Shown here in pieces: positions 44,433 through 53,461 of a stretch of 64,000 nt of DNA. The notes under the pieces are model-generated. The model was not told where the DNA came from and made no database searches. It saw only the letters and a list, made by a program, of their open reading frames with translations. The position numbers and the translations under genes are program-made. The stretch comes from Lentzea fradiae (GTDB lineage Bacteria > Actinomycetota > Actinomycetes > Mycobacteriales > Pseudonocardiaceae). Every line of letters starts with the position of its first letter. Within the stretch, counting starts at the first letter, position 1. The stretch is from the NCBI RefSeq assembly GCF_900100955.1, contig NZ_FNCC01000004.1, positions 186,001-250,000 on the forward strand, written 5' to 3'.

Positions 44433-44840
44433 TCAGCCCTGCTTGGTCTCCCAGAAGATCTTGTCGATCTCCGCGATCAGGTCGAGCAGCTGCTGTCCGG
44501 TGGCCGGGTCCATGGAACCCTTGGTGCCGGAGGCACCCGCCGCCTTGGTGGCGCGGTTGAACAGGTCGTGCAGCTGGGGGTACTTCTCGAAGTGCGGCGG
44601 CTTGAAGTAGTCCGTCCACAGCACCCACAGGTGGTGCTTGACGAGCTCGCTGCGCTGTTCCTTGATCAGGACGGCGCGCTCCCGGAACTCCGGGTCCTCG
44701 TTGGCCTGGTACTTCTCCTGGACCGCCTTGACCGACTCGGCCTCGATGCGGGCCTGCGCGGGGTCGTAGACACCGCAGGGCAGGTCGCAGTGCGCGGTGG
44801 CTTCGACGCGCGGGCGGAGAATGCGCGACACGAGTCGCAT
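44433..44840 (-). CDS. sodN: nickel superoxide dismutase
   Basis: The 135-residue precursor starts at ATG 44840 with GGGAGGAAC upstream. The nickel hook HCDLPCGVY begins at His17, so a 16-residue leader (MRLVSRILRPRVEATA) must be removed to free the His amino group that binds nickel. The rest is the four-helix bundle of the hexamer (SVKAVQEKYQANEDPEFRER, HHLWVLWTDYFKPPHFEKYP). It destroys superoxide in the cytoplasm or outside the cell. The maturation protease gene is divergent, 72 bases away. In Streptomyces such genes are nickel-controlled through Nur; I see no clear Nur box. Confidence 0.96.
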   Translation of the reverse strand: MRLVSRILRPRVEATAHCDLPCGVYDPAQARIEAESVKAVQEKYQANEDPEFRERAVLIKEQRSELVKHHLWVLWTDYFKPPHFEKYPQLHDLFNRATKAAGASGTKGSMDPATGQQLLDLIAEIDKIFWETKQG

Positions 44841-44912
44841 CGTTCCTCCCAGAATGAACAAGTGGATGCTCCGACATCCCGAACCCTACTCCGGCCGACC
44901 GGAAGGTGATCG

Positions 44913-45215
44913 TTGAGACCACGACTCTCGACCGTGCTCGTGCGCGGGCCGTCGATGGCGCCTGCCCTGCGCGACGAGGACATCGTGCTGGTCAGATGGG
45001 GTGTGGCGCCCAAACCGGGGCAGATCGCTCTCGTGCGGTGGGAGAGTCGGCCCGATCAGCTGTCGATAAAACGTGTCTCTCATCGCGTCGGCGGGTTGTG
45101 GCACGTCGTCGGGGACAACCCGTTCGCGAGCACCGACTCCGAGCAGCTCGGGCCGGCCGAGGTGCTCGGAGTCGTCAGGGCGAGGGTGTGGCCGCGGCCC
45201 GCGTTCAGGCTTTGA
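44913..45215 (+). CDS. sodX: SodX, nickel superoxide dismutase maturation protease
   Basis: A 100-residue S26-family signal-peptidase-like enzyme from TTG 44913. The Ser nucleophile is in VRGPSMAPALRDED and the general base Lys in SIKRVSHRVGG; VVGDNPFASTDS is the third conserved box. Unlike true signal peptidases it lacks a membrane anchor, as in SodX proteins that trim the SodN leader in the cytoplasm. It overlaps the convergent epimerase gene by 11 bases. Confidence 0.92.
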   Translation: MRPRLSTVLVRGPSMAPALRDEDIVLVRWGVAPKPGQIALVRWESRPDQLSIKRVSHRVGGLWHVVGDNPFASTDSEQLGPAEVLGVVRARVWPRPAFRL

Positions 45216-45813
45216 GCGACGCGTAGAGCGCGAGGCAGTCCTCGTAGCGGGGGAGCACGCCCGCCTCGTACGCCTCGGCCAGGGTGGGGGCCGCGACGTC
45301 CTTCTCGGACAGGTGGAACTCGAGCTCGCGCGGCCACGGCAGGTCGAGGGCCGGGTCGAGCGGCGTGAGGCCGTGCTCGCCGGACGGGTTGTAGGACGTG
45401 GAGCAGAGGTAGTTCATCGTCGTGTCGTCCTCCAGCGCGATCATCGCGTGGCCGAGGCCCTCCGCGATGTAGACGGCGTTGGACTTCTCGGACGTCACCA
45501 GCACGGCGTCCCACTGGCCGAAGGTGGGGGAGCCGACGCGGATGTCGACGACCACGTCGATGAACGAGCCGTGCGGGCAGAAGACGTACTTCGCCTGGGA
45601 CGGCGGGACGTCCGCGTAGTGGATGCCGCGGATCGTGCCCGCGCGGGACACGCTGTGGTTCGTCTGGGCGAGCCGGAGCGGGTGCCCTACCGCCTCGACG
45701 AAGGCGGCCTCCTGGTACGGCGAGACGAACACGCCGCGGTCGTCGGGGAATCTTCGGGGGGTGAACTCGAACGCGCCAGAGATTTTCAGCGGACTCGCCT
45801 GCATGTCCGTCAC
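45205..45813 (-). CDS. dTDP-4-dehydrorhamnose 3,5-epimerase-family protein
   Basis: A 202-residue RmlC/RfbC cupin from GTG 45813 (or ATG 45804). The catalytic His lies in TIRGIHYADVPPSQAKYVFC, with VVVDIRVGSPTFGQW, and the second-half AVYIAEGLGHAMIALEDDT and YLCSTSYNPSGEHGL containing the Tyr region. In rhamnose synthesis it epimerises C3 and C5 of the dTDP-keto sugar. No rmlA, rmlB or rmlD is adjacent, so it may serve a deoxysugar for a natural product or cell-wall rhamnose from elsewhere in the genome. Confidence 0.85.
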   Translation of the reverse strand: MTDMQASPLKISGAFEFTPRRFPDDRGVFVSPYQEAAFVEAVGHPLRLAQTNHSVSRAGTIRGIHYADVPPSQAKYVFCPHGSFIDVVVDIRVGSPTFGQWDAVLVTSEKSNAVYIAEGLGHAMIALEDDTTMNYLCSTSYNPSGEHGLTPLDPALDLPWPRELEFHLSEKDVAAPTLAEAYEAGVLPRYEDCLALYASLKA

Positions 45814-45834
45814 TCTAAGGCGTCAAAGTTTCTT

Positions 45835-45878
45835 GACCGATCGGGTGCTTCCTGCCTGCAGAAACTGACCGGTCGGTT
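45835..45878. promoter_or_regulatory. two TetR-type operator boxes, 30 bases apart
   Basis: GACCGATCGGGT (45835-45846) and AACTGACCGGTCGGTT (45863-45878; seven of eight symmetric pairs) share the ACCG-x-CGG core often bound by TetR-family repressors. Their centres are 30 bases (about three turns) apart, just upstream of the epimerase start. Confidence 0.4.
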
Positions 45879-45926
45879 CAGAAAACCGGACGGACGTCTT
45901 GTTACATGCCCTCTGACCTGCGGAAA

Positions 45927-45973
45927 AAGTGTGATCCCCGCCGCAGACAGCCGTGCGGGACCCTGTCACACTT
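45927..45973. promoter_or_regulatory. inverted repeat AAGTGTGA...TCACACTT
   Basis: Perfect eight-base halves at 45927-45934 and 45966-45973 with a 31-base spacer. The GTGTGA half also appears in other intergenic palindromes of this window (3781, 4954, 44067, 44132). Confidence 0.4.
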
Positions 45974-46138
45974 CCGTCACCCGCAGCACTCGGACCGTTC
46001 TCCGGCGCAACTCGTCGGAGGTCGTCGACCGAGTTTCCAGGCCCCGTGTACCCGGCGTGACAACGCTGGGCCGGTGCGCCGTTTGGTGATGAGCCCGTTT
46101 CCGGGCCGATACGCCGCCCGCACCGCAGGAGGGACGCC

Positions 46139-47335
46139 GTGACAGCAGTGAACGAAGCCCGTACCGAGAACTCCGATCCGACGCAGCTGACGGACGAGGA
46201 GATCTTCCACGCGCACCTGGGAGGGAAGCTCGAGGTCGGCGCGACCGCCTCGCTGGCCGACCCGAAGGCGCTGTCGATCGCGTACACACCGGGGGTCGCG
46301 CGGGTGAGCACCGCCATCGCGCAGGACGCCTCGCTGGCCGCGCGGTACACCTGGGCGCACCGGCTCGTGGTCGTCGTCAGCGACGGCACCGCCGTGCTCG
46401 GCCTCGGCGACATCGGGCCCAGCGCGTCCCTGCCCGTCATGGAGGGCAAGTCCGCGCTGTTCAAGACCTTCGGCGGCCTCGACTCCATCCCGCTCGTGCT
46501 GAACACGACGGACGTGGACGAGATCGTCGAGACGCTCGTCCGGCTGCGCCCGTCGTTCGGCGCGGTCAACCTGGAGGACGTCTCCGCGCCGCGCTGCTTC
46601 GAGCTGGAGCGGAAGCTCATCGAGGCGCTCGACTGCCCGGTCATGCACGACGACCAGCACGGCACCGCCGTCGTGTCGCTCGCCGCGCTCAATGGCGCGA
46701 ACACCGTGCTGGGCAAGAACATCGGCGACCAGCGGGTGGTCATCTCCGGTGCGGGCGCCGCGGGCATCGCGATCGCCAAGATCCTCGTCGCGGCCGGCGC
46801 CGGTGACATCACGCTGATCGACTCGCGCGGCATCGTCCGCACGGGCAGGGCGGGGCTCAACCCGGTCAAGGAGGAGATCGCGGCCGTCACGAACTCCTCG
46901 AACCTCGACGGCGGCATCGACGTCGCCCTGCGCGGCGCGGACGTCTTCATCGGCGTCTCGTCGTCGACGGTGCCGGAGGAGCTGATCGCGAGCATGGCGG
47001 ACGACTCGGTCGTCTTCGCGCTCTCGAACCCGGACCCGGAGGTGCACCCGGAGGTCGCCGCGCGGCACGCCGCGGTCGTGGCGACCGGCCGCAGCGACTT
47101 CCCGAACCAGATCAACAACGTGCTCGCGTTCCCCGGCATTTTCCGCGGGGCGCTCGACGCGGGCGCGCGCAGGATCACCGAGGGCATGAAACTCGCGGCG
47201 GCCGACGCAATTCTGGACGTCGCGAAAGATGATTTGGGCCCGGACCGAATTGTGCCGTCGGCGCTGGACCCCCGCGTCGGGCCCGCTGTCGCGGCGGCCG
47301 TCGCCGTGGCCGCGAAGGCCGACGGAGTGGCCTGA
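46139..47335 (+). CDS. NAD(P)-dependent malic enzyme
   Basis: The 398-residue enzyme oxidatively decarboxylates malate to pyruvate. GTG 46139 has GGAGG about eight bases before it. The malate/metal site includes AYTPGVARVS (Tyr), LNTTDVDEIVETL, NLEDVSAPRCFELE and VMHDDQHGTAVV (metal Asp pair); the dinucleotide motif is VISGAGAAGIAIAKIL, with an acidic residue in TLIDSRG that favours NAD. The size matches short bacterial malic enzymes without a phosphotransacetylase domain. It links the TCA cycle with pyruvate and reducing power. Confidence 0.93.
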   Translation: MTAVNEARTENSDPTQLTDEEIFHAHLGGKLEVGATASLADPKALSIAYTPGVARVSTAIAQDASLAARYTWAHRLVVVVSDGTAVLGLGDIGPSASLPVMEGKSALFKTFGGLDSIPLVLNTTDVDEIVETLVRLRPSFGAVNLEDVSAPRCFELERKLIEALDCPVMHDDQHGTAVVSLAALNGANTVLGKNIGDQRVVISGAGAAGIAIAKILVAAGAGDITLIDSRGIVRTGRAGLNPVKEEIAAVTNSSNLDGGIDVALRGADVFIGVSSSTVPEELIASMADDSVVFALSNPDPEVHPEVAARHAAVVATGRSDFPNQINNVLAFPGIFRGALDAGARRITEGMKLAAADAILDVAKDDLGPDRIVPSALDPRVGPAVAAAVAVAAKADGVA

Positions 47336-47387
47336 CCTGCGCCTGCTCCGCGTTCACATTCACCGCCCATTTGATCGCACGGGAACC

Positions 47388-47412
47388 GGAACCACGAAGG
47401 TGGCTTTTCGTT
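47388..47412 (+). promoter_or_regulatory. possible ECF-type promoter before the GGDEF-EAL gene
   Basis: GGAAC (47388-47392), 17 bases, GTT preceded by TC (47410-47412). The spacing is at the short end of the ECF range. It lies about 160 bases before the start of the c-di-GMP protein. Confidence 0.3.
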
Positions 47413-47455
47413 AACCCGTGCAGGGGTGGGCGATGACGCTCCGAAGCGCTACCGT

Positions 47456-47487
47456 CCCTCTCCACGGGTGAACGCCCGTGGAGAGGG
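47456..47487. terminator. 13-bp hairpin between malic enzyme and the GGDEF-EAL gene
   Basis: CCCTCTCCACGGG (47456-47468) pairs exactly with 47475-47487 around TGAACG. It may terminate malic-enzyme transcription, or lie in the leader of the next gene if the promoter at 47388 is real. Confidence 0.55.
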
Positions 47488-47569
47488 TTCGCGTTCGCCG
47501 CCGTTCGGGTGCCGTTGTCGTGCCCATCCGAATTGCCGCGGGTGGTGAATGCGAGGAGAGGGTGGGTCG

Positions 47570-50500
47570 GTGCCCAAGTGGGTGGGACGCGCGACGGTGG
47601 TGAACGGCCGTGCACGGACGGCCGCGAGGACTTCGGTGACGCTGGACGGGCTCACCCTGCCCGACGCGCCGTCGTTGCTCGTCGACGGTCAGGGCGTCGT
47701 CATGCAGGCGAACCCGGCCGCGGTGGAGCTGGCGGGCGCTCAGGGAGCGGACGACCTCGTCGGCCATCCCCTCGGTGAGCTGCTCCTCGGCGACTCCTCC
47801 GACCTGCGGCTGGCCCGCGCCGACCGCACCGAGCTGCCCGTGCGCGTCGCCCGCCACCCCGTTCCCGGCACCGGTCTGCAGGCCGTCCTGCTGATCGACG
47901 TCTCCGACCTCGCCGCCGCCGCGGACGCGTTGCGCGACGAGCAGCGCCGCCTGCGCAAGGTGCAGCAGGTCGCCCAGCTCGGCTCGTGGGAGTTCGACCC
48001 CAGGACCGGGGTGACCGTCTGGTCGGACACGCACTACGAGCTGCTCGGCGTCGACCGCGCCATCGTCCCCGGCGCGCAGGCCGTCCTCGACGTCGTGCAC
48101 CCGGACGACTACCACATGGTCGAGACCTACTGGCACGGCCGGGAGATCACCGGCGACCCCATCGACATCGAGTACCGGATCGTGCGACCGGACGGCCAGC
48201 TGCGCTGGATCCGCGGTGTCGCCGAGGCGCGGCTGGACGACGCCGGCGCCCTCGACAAGATCACCGGCTACATCCGCGACATCACCGAGTCCAAGCGCGC
48301 GGCGACCGAGCTCGCCCAGGAACGGGCGCGGCTGCTGGAGGCGCAGCGCATCGCCCGCATCGGCAGCTGGGCCTACGAGACCGGCACTCGCGCCGTGCAC
48401 CGCAGCGAGGTGCTGGTCGAGATGTTCGCCGAGCTGGGCATCACCCCCGAGGACGACCTGCTCAGCGGGGTGCACCCCGACGACCGCGAGGCGGTCAAGG
48501 CCATCAGGGACCGCCTGCTGCACGCGAGCGACGGCGCCCCGGTCGAGGTCGAGGTCCGCAGCGAGGTCGGTGACCGCGTCTACATGTGCCGTGCGCGCGC
48601 CGAGATCGCGCCGTCCGGCCGCGTCGAGCGCTACCACGGCACGATCCAGGACGTCACCGAGGCGCGCGAGCTGGAGCGCCGGATGCGTGAGGACCGCCGA
48701 AGACTCGCGGACGCGCAGCAGGCGGCCCGCCTCGGCATGTGGGAGTGGAACCCCGAGGACGGCGGGGTCGTGTGGTCGGACATGCTGCGCGAGATCTTCG
48801 GCATCCCGGCCGACGTTCCTGGCAGCTACCGGACCTACCTCGACCTCGTGCACCCGGAGGACCGCGCCTGGGTGGACGACCTGTGGCGCCAGCTCGCCAC
48901 CGACGAGACGGCGGTCCAGTGCGAGCACCGGATCATCCGGCCGCACGACGGCGCGACGCGCGTCTTCCGCTGCCACGGCATGATCGTCCACGACCCGCTG
49001 GGCAAGAAGCTCGCGGTCGGCACCGCCCAGGACGTCACCGAGCAGCGCGCCGCCGAGGCCCGCATGAAGCGCTCCTCCCAGCGCTTCACCGACCTGGTGT
49101 CCGTGACGCCGGTCGGCATCGGCCTGTTCGACGAGGGCGAGCGGCTGGTCGACGCCAACGACGCGCTGTGCGACCTGCTCGGCATGGAGCTGGAGCAGCT
49201 GCGCGGCATGACCGCCGAGCAGCTCACCCACCCGGAGGACACCTCGCCGGGCCTGCAGTGGGCCGCCGAGCGCACGCAGAAGATCCCGCAGCGCATCCTC
49301 GTCCGCCCCGACGGCGAGAAGGTCTACTGCGAGCTGCACATCGCGATGTCGGTGCAGGACGACGGCCGCCGCTTCTGGCTGATCGTGTTCCTCGACATCA
49401 CCGAACGCCGCCGCGCCGCCGAGGCGTTGCGCCACCAGGCCACCCACGACGAGCTGACCGGGCTCCCGAACCGCGCGCTGGTGAAGGAGATCCTCGGCAA
49501 GGTGCTCGACGGGCCGGACCGGTCCAAGGTCGCCGTCCTGTTCTGCGACATCGACAACTTCAAGCGCGTCAACGACTCCCTCGGCCACGACGCGGGTGAC
49601 GAGCTGCTCGTGGCGCTCGCGCGCAGGCTGGAGGGCGGCCTGCCGGACGGCTGCACGGCCGCGCGCCTGTCCGGCGACGAGTACGTGATCATCTCCGAGG
49701 ACATCGACGCCGTCGGCGGCGTGGACGCCCTCGCCACGCGCGTCGCGTCGTTGCTGCGCACCGCCGTTCCCGTGCACGGACAACTCGTCCGCGTCTCGGC
49801 GTCGATCGGTGCGGCCGTCCCGAACGGCTCCCGCGCCAACGGCGCCGACCTGCTGCGGTTCGCCGACGCGGCGATGTTCGAGGCGAAGCGCAACGGCGCC
49901 GGGCGCGTCTCGCTCGCCTCGGCCGCGCTGATCGCCTCCGCCGACCGCCAGGTGCACCTCGAAGGCCAGCTGCGGGAGGCGTTGCAGCACGACGGCCTGG
50001 CCCTGCACTACCAGCCGGTCGTGGGCGTCGACGGCGCCGTGCTGACCGCGGAGGCGCTGGTGCGCTGGCCGCACCCGGACCGCGGCCTGCTGCCGCCGGA
50101 CGTGTTCCTGCCGGTCGCCGAGCAGGGCGACCTGATGCGCGAGCTGGACCGCTGGGTGCTGCGCACGGCGTTGAAGGAGGCCGCGACCTGGCCCGCGCCG
50201 GACGGCCGCCCGGTGTCGGTGGCGGTGAACCTCGCCGGTCTCGTGCCGGGCGACCCGGAGTTCGTCGACATCGTCTCGACCGCGATCATGGAGTCCGGCG
50301 TCCCGTGGGAACGGGTGGTGCTGGAGCTGGTCGAGACCGCGTTCGTCGACCTGCCCTCGCGCGTGCGGCAGTCGATGGACGAGCTGGTGAAGCGCGGCGT
50401 GCAGTTCGCCGTCGACGACTTCGGCACCGGCTACTCGTCGCTCGCCCGCCTCAAGGACCTGCCCGCGCAGATCATCAAGGTGGACCGGCGGTTCGTCTCC

Positions 50501-50734
50501 GGCGTGGGCAACGACTCGTCGGACTTCGCCGTCGCCCGCGCCGTCGTCGACATGGCCCGCGCGATGGGCCGCAAGTGCGTGGCCGAGGGCGTCGAGACCG
50601 CCACCCAGTTCCACGTGCTGCGCGGTGTCGGCGTGGACGCGTACCAGGGCTGGCTGTTCTCGCGTCCGGTGCCGCCCAAGGAGTTCCGCGCCGTGCTAGC
50701 CCTCGGGCCGCTCCACATACCGCGCGCTGGCTGA
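47570..50734 (+). CDS. multi-PAS GGDEF-EAL cyclic-di-GMP enzyme
   Basis: A 1054-residue soluble signalling protein (GTG 47570 with GAGGAGAGGG upstream; ATG 47549 is possible). At least four PAS/PAC repeats occupy residues ~25-610; three contain the W(S/E)-type core (QLGSWEFDPRTGV, RIGSWAYETGT, RLGMWEWNPEDGG) and each ends in a DITE/DVTE linker. GGDEF domain: metal Asp in FCDIDNFKRVND and signature LSGDEYVII near residue 700, a variant of GGDEF that can be active. EAL domain: AEALVRW near 830, ELVETAF, DDFGTGYSS, IIKVDRRFV and AEGVETATQ are all intact, so phosphodiesterase activity is likely. No membrane segment, so the signal is cytoplasmic. Confidence 0.93.
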   Translation: MPKWVGRATVVNGRARTAARTSVTLDGLTLPDAPSLLVDGQGVVMQANPAAVELAGAQGADDLVGHPLGELLLGDSSDLRLARADRTELPVRVARHPVPGTGLQAVLLIDVSDLAAAADALRDEQRRLRKVQQVAQLGSWEFDPRTGVTVWSDTHYELLGVDRAIVPGAQAVLDVVHPDDYHMVETYWHGREITGDPIDIEYRIVRPDGQLRWIRGVAEARLDDAGALDKITGYIRDITESKRAATELAQERARLLEAQRIARIGSWAYETGTRAVHRSEVLVEMFAELGITPEDDLLSGVHPDDREAVKAIRDRLLHASDGAPVEVEVRSEVGDRVYMCRARAEIAPSGRVERYHGTIQDVTEARELERRMREDRRRLADAQQAARLGMWEWNPEDGGVVWSDMLREIFGIPADVPGSYRTYLDLVHPEDRAWVDDLWRQLATDETAVQCEHRIIRPHDGATRVFRCHGMIVHDPLGKKLAVGTAQDVTEQRAAEARMKRSSQRFTDLVSVTPVGIGLFDEGERLVDANDALCDLLGMELEQLRGMTAEQLTHPEDTSPGLQWAAERTQKIPQRILVRPDGEKVYCELHIAMSVQDDGRRFWLIVFLDITERRRAAEALRHQATHDELTGLPNRALVKEILGKVLDGPDRSKVAVLFCDIDNFKRVNDSLGHDAGDELLVALARRLEGGLPDGCTAARLSGDEYVIISEDIDAVGGVDALATRVASLLRTAVPVHGQLVRVSASIGAAVPNGSRANGADLLRFADAAMFEAKRNGAGRVSLASAALIASADRQVHLEGQLREALQHDGLALHYQPVVGVDGAVLTAEALVRWPHPDRGLLPPDVFLPVAEQGDLMRELDRWVLRTALKEAATWPAPDGRPVSVAVNLAGLVPGDPEFVDIVSTAIMESGVPWERVVLELVETAFVDLPSRVRQSMDELVKRGVQFAVDDFGTGYSSLARLKDLPAQIIKVDRRFVSGVGNDSSDFAVARAVVDMARAMGRKCVAEGVETATQFHVLRGVGVDAYQGWLFSRPVPPKEFRAVLALGPLHIPRAG

Positions 50735-52246
50735 GACCTCCGGCAGCAGCGCCGCGATGCGGTGCCTGGGCAGGTCGACCAGCCTCAGTTCGAGGTCCTC
50801 CGACGACACCTGCGCGTTGTCGACGATCTCGGCCGCCTGCCGCTTCGTCAGCACGCCCTGCGACGCCGTGATCAGCGCTTCGCGCCAGACGTTGCGCAGC
50901 TTGCCGTGCGCCTTCATCAGCACCTCCCGGACCGTGCGGTCGCCGAGCGACAGCGTGCCGGTGAGGACCTGGTCGGCCACCACGATCGTGGTCTTGGCGT
51001 CCGGGTTGTTGCGCAGGAACCGCAGCTTGAACCGCGTCGCCACCAGCTCCTGCAGCTCCTTCTGACCCGCCTCCGACGACACGGCCGGGTGATTGTTGGG
51101 CACCAGGCACGCCAGCCGCGCCGGTGACGACGCCAGCAGCGTCCGCAGCAGCCACGGCCCGGGGTCCGCCGACAGGTCGACGGCGAGCGACGCGGCTCCC
51201 TTGCCGACGGGCTCGGCCCAGCCGGCGGCGCGCGGCTTCGGCGGCGGCGAGGACTCGGGGCGCGGCGCCAGGTCCGACAGCGCGGCCAGCGCCTCCTTCG
51301 ACGGGCCGGACGACTCCACGGACTGCGCGCCGTGGGTGTAGATCCGCGTCCCGCCCGCCACCGCACGCCGTCCGGTCGGGCGGCACACGTAGAGGTCGGC
51401 GGCCGAGCCGATGGCCTGGGCGCCGTCGAACCGGTGGAACGCGGGCAGGATCGCCTCGAAGACCAGCCCGAGCTTCTGCAGTTCCTGCTGGACCTTGAGG
51501 CCCAGCGCGGGAGTCCGGTCGGAGAAGCCGTAGGCGAGCAGCACCCGGCCGGAGGCGATGTCCTCCAGCGCCTCGACCGCGCGACCGGCGAACAGGCCCA
51601 TGCCCTCCGGCGTGTAGGGCGGGTCGCTGAAGACGAGGTCGAACGACTCCAGCACGGACGCGGGCAGCCCGAAACGCATGTCGCAGTGCAAGGTCCGGAT
51701 GTCGTGGCCGCGTTCGGCCGCCCGTGCGTCGATGAACTCCAGCAGGCGCTCGTCGAGATCCACCACGGTGATCGAGACGTGCGGGTTGACCGCGGCGACG
51801 GCGAGCGACGTCAGGTCGTGGTCGCCCAGGCACAGCAGGCGCTTGCCCGCGAGGTCGTAGGTCGAGTCGAGCCACACCGCGCGGTTGAGCGCGGTCTCCG
51901 CCGTCGCCTGCACGTGGTCCAGGGAGGACAGAGGTGGCGGCACGTCGGCGATGTCGACGAGGATCTGGCGCAGCACGCCCGTGCGGTCGCGGACGCCGGA
52001 CACCCCGAACTCGGCGCGGTAGGACGCCACCAGGCCGGGGGCGATGCGGTAACGATCGCCTGAAGATTCGACGTCGTCGCCCAGGGCCTTCAGCAGGTCC
52101 TGCACGGTGCGGCGGGGCACGGCGGGCAGGCGCACCAGCTCGGCCAGCGGGTGCCAGTCCTCACTGAGCAGGGACAACACCTCGCGCAGCTTGCGGGCGT
52201 GCACCCCGCGTTCCGCCACCAGCAGCCTGACCTGATCGATCGTCAC
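50696..52246 (-). CDS. bis-aminopropyl spermidine synthase-like (BpsA-family) protein with winged-helix N-terminus
   Basis: A 516-residue protein from GTG 52246. Residues 1-90 form a winged helix (TIDQVRLLVAERGVHARKLREV, LPAVPRRTVQDLLKAL). Residues ~95-290 match BpsA, the branched-chain polyamine synthase: motif I GKRLLCLGDHDLTSLAVAA (archaeal enzymes have GDDDL; here the second Asp is His), acidic VVDLDERLLEFID, and the catalytic FSDPPYTPEGMGLF near residue 208. The last 200 residues are a further domain not seen in archaeal BpsA (LAVDLSADPGPWLLRTLLAS). It may transfer aminopropyl groups to make branched polyamines. Its 3' end overlaps the convergent GGDEF-EAL gene by 39 bases. Confidence 0.75.
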   Translation of the reverse strand: MTIDQVRLLVAERGVHARKLREVLSLLSEDWHPLAELVRLPAVPRRTVQDLLKALGDDVESSGDRYRIAPGLVASYRAEFGVSGVRDRTGVLRQILVDIADVPPPLSSLDHVQATAETALNRAVWLDSTYDLAGKRLLCLGDHDLTSLAVAAVNPHVSITVVDLDERLLEFIDARAAERGHDIRTLHCDMRFGLPASVLESFDLVFSDPPYTPEGMGLFAGRAVEALEDIASGRVLLAYGFSDRTPALGLKVQQELQKLGLVFEAILPAFHRFDGAQAIGSAADLYVCRPTGRRAVAGGTRIYTHGAQSVESSGPSKEALAALSDLAPRPESSPPPKPRAAGWAEPVGKGAASLAVDLSADPGPWLLRTLLASSPARLACLVPNNHPAVSSEAGQKELQELVATRFKLRFLRNNPDAKTTIVVADQVLTGTLSLGDRTVREVLMKAHGKLRNVWREALITASQGVLTKRQAAEIVDNAQVSSEDLELRLVDLPRHRIAALLPEVSASARYVERPEG

Positions 52247-52378
52247 AAGTGCTGAACCATACGGCCCGTCACATCGTGGAACGCTGTGCCGGGGTAAGCC
52301 GAACGAGTTAAGGTCTTGGGGATCTACGTCCAGGGCGGTCCGAACCGGGGTGGCCGTCACGACCGGAGGGATCTTCGG

Positions 52379-53461
52379 GTGATCGAGTTCCGGGCCGTCA
52401 CCAAGCGGTTCGAGGACGGGACCATCGCTGTCGACGAGCTCGACCTCACGGTCGAGGCGGGCACGATCACCGTGTTCGTCGGTCCATCCGGGTGCGGCAA
52501 GACCACGTCGCTGCGCATGGTCAACCGCATGATCGACCCCACGTCGGGCACGATCCTGGTGGACGGCCGGGACGTCATGACCGTCGACCCGCCGACGTTG
52601 CGCCGCGGCATCGGCTACGTCATCCAGCAGGCGGGCCTGTTCCCGCACCGCACCGTCCTCGACAACGTCGCGACGGTGCCGCTTCTGTCCGGTTGGGACA
52701 AACGCAAGGCCCGCACCCGTGCCGCGGAGCTGCTGGAGATCGTCGGGCTGGACCCGGCGTTCGGCAAGCGCTACCCGGCCCAGCTCTCCGGCGGCCAGCA
52801 GCAGCGCGTCGGTGTCGCCCGCGCCCTCGCGGCGGACCCGCCCGTGCTGCTCATGGACGAGCCGTTCAGCGCCGTCGACCCGGTCGTGCGCGAGGACCTC
52901 CAGACCGAGCTGCTGCGGCTGCAGGCGGAGCTCGACAAGACGATCGTGTTCGTCACGCACGACATCGACGAGGCGCTGAAGCTCGGCGAGCGCGTCGCGG
53001 TGTTCCAGACGGGCGGGCACCTCGCCCAGTACGCGAAGCCGGCGGAGCTGCTCAGCGCGCCCGCCAACGACTTCGTCGCCTCGTTCGTCGGCAGGGACCG
53101 CGGCTACCGCACGCTGACGTTCCTGCACGCCGACGTCCCCGTGCACCCCGTCGCCACGGCGAAGCTCGGCGAGCGGGTCACCGTCACCGGCTGGATCCTC
53201 GTCGTCGACGACGAGAACAGGCCGAAGGGCTGGCTGTCCGGAGTGGACGGTGAGGTGGAGGTGCGTGAGCAGGACCTCGTCTCCGGTGGTTCCCTCTACG
53301 ACGGCACCTCGTTGCGCGGCGCGCTCGACGCGGCGCTCAGCTCCCCGTCCGCGCTCGGCGTGATGGTCGACGACGCGGGCGCGGTGAGCGGCGTGGTCAG
53401 GGCCGACGACGTCATCCAGGCCCTCGCGAAGGCCCGCGCGGCGGGTGAGGTCCCGAAGTGA
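52379..53461 (+). CDS. osmolyte (glycine betaine/choline) ABC transporter ATPase
   Basis: A 360-residue OpuCA/ProV-type ATPase. GTG 52379 follows GGAGGG. Walker [20 protein letters not shown]-loop [16 protein letters not shown], signature [16 protein letters not shown], Walker [19 protein letters not shown] and switch His in [15 protein letters not shown]. The C-terminal ~110 residues hold CBS-like halves ([21 protein letters not shown]) that in OpuA sense ionic strength. It powers import through the two permeases that follow; the next gene overlaps by four bases. Confidence 0.9.
   Translation: MIEFRAVTKRFEDGTIAVDELDLTVEAGTITVFVGPSGCGKTTSLRMVNRMIDPTSGTILVDGRDVMTVDPPTLRRGIGYVIQQAGLFPHRTVLDNVATVPLLSGWDKRKARTRAAELLEIVGLDPAFGKRYPAQLSGGQQQRVGVARALAADPPVLLMDEPFSAVDPVVREDLQTELLRLQAELDKTIVFVTHDIDEALKLGERVAVFQTGGHLAQYAKPAELLSAPANDFVASFVGRDRGYRTLTFLHADVPVHPVATAKLGERVTVTGWILVVDDENRPKGWLSGVDGEVEVREQDLVSGGSLYDGTSLRGALDAALSSPSALGVMVDDAGAVSGVVRADDVIQALAKARAAGEVPK

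Larger units (their letters stand above)
45814..46138. other. 325-base divergent promoter region
   Basis: The gap serves the epimerase gene (minus) and malic enzyme (plus). It contains two TetR-type boxes and one long-spaced inverted repeat, listed separately. No coding frame of merit is present. Confidence 0.6.

Noticed and set aside
44913-45215. sodX as an ordinary signal peptidase
   Set aside because: It has no membrane anchor and adjoins sodN, so the maturation protease is the better call.
47411-50614. 1067-codon minus-strand open frame
   Set aside because: It is antisense to the PAS-GGDEF-EAL gene and made of repetitive Val/Leu/Asp/Arg sequence typical of a shadow.
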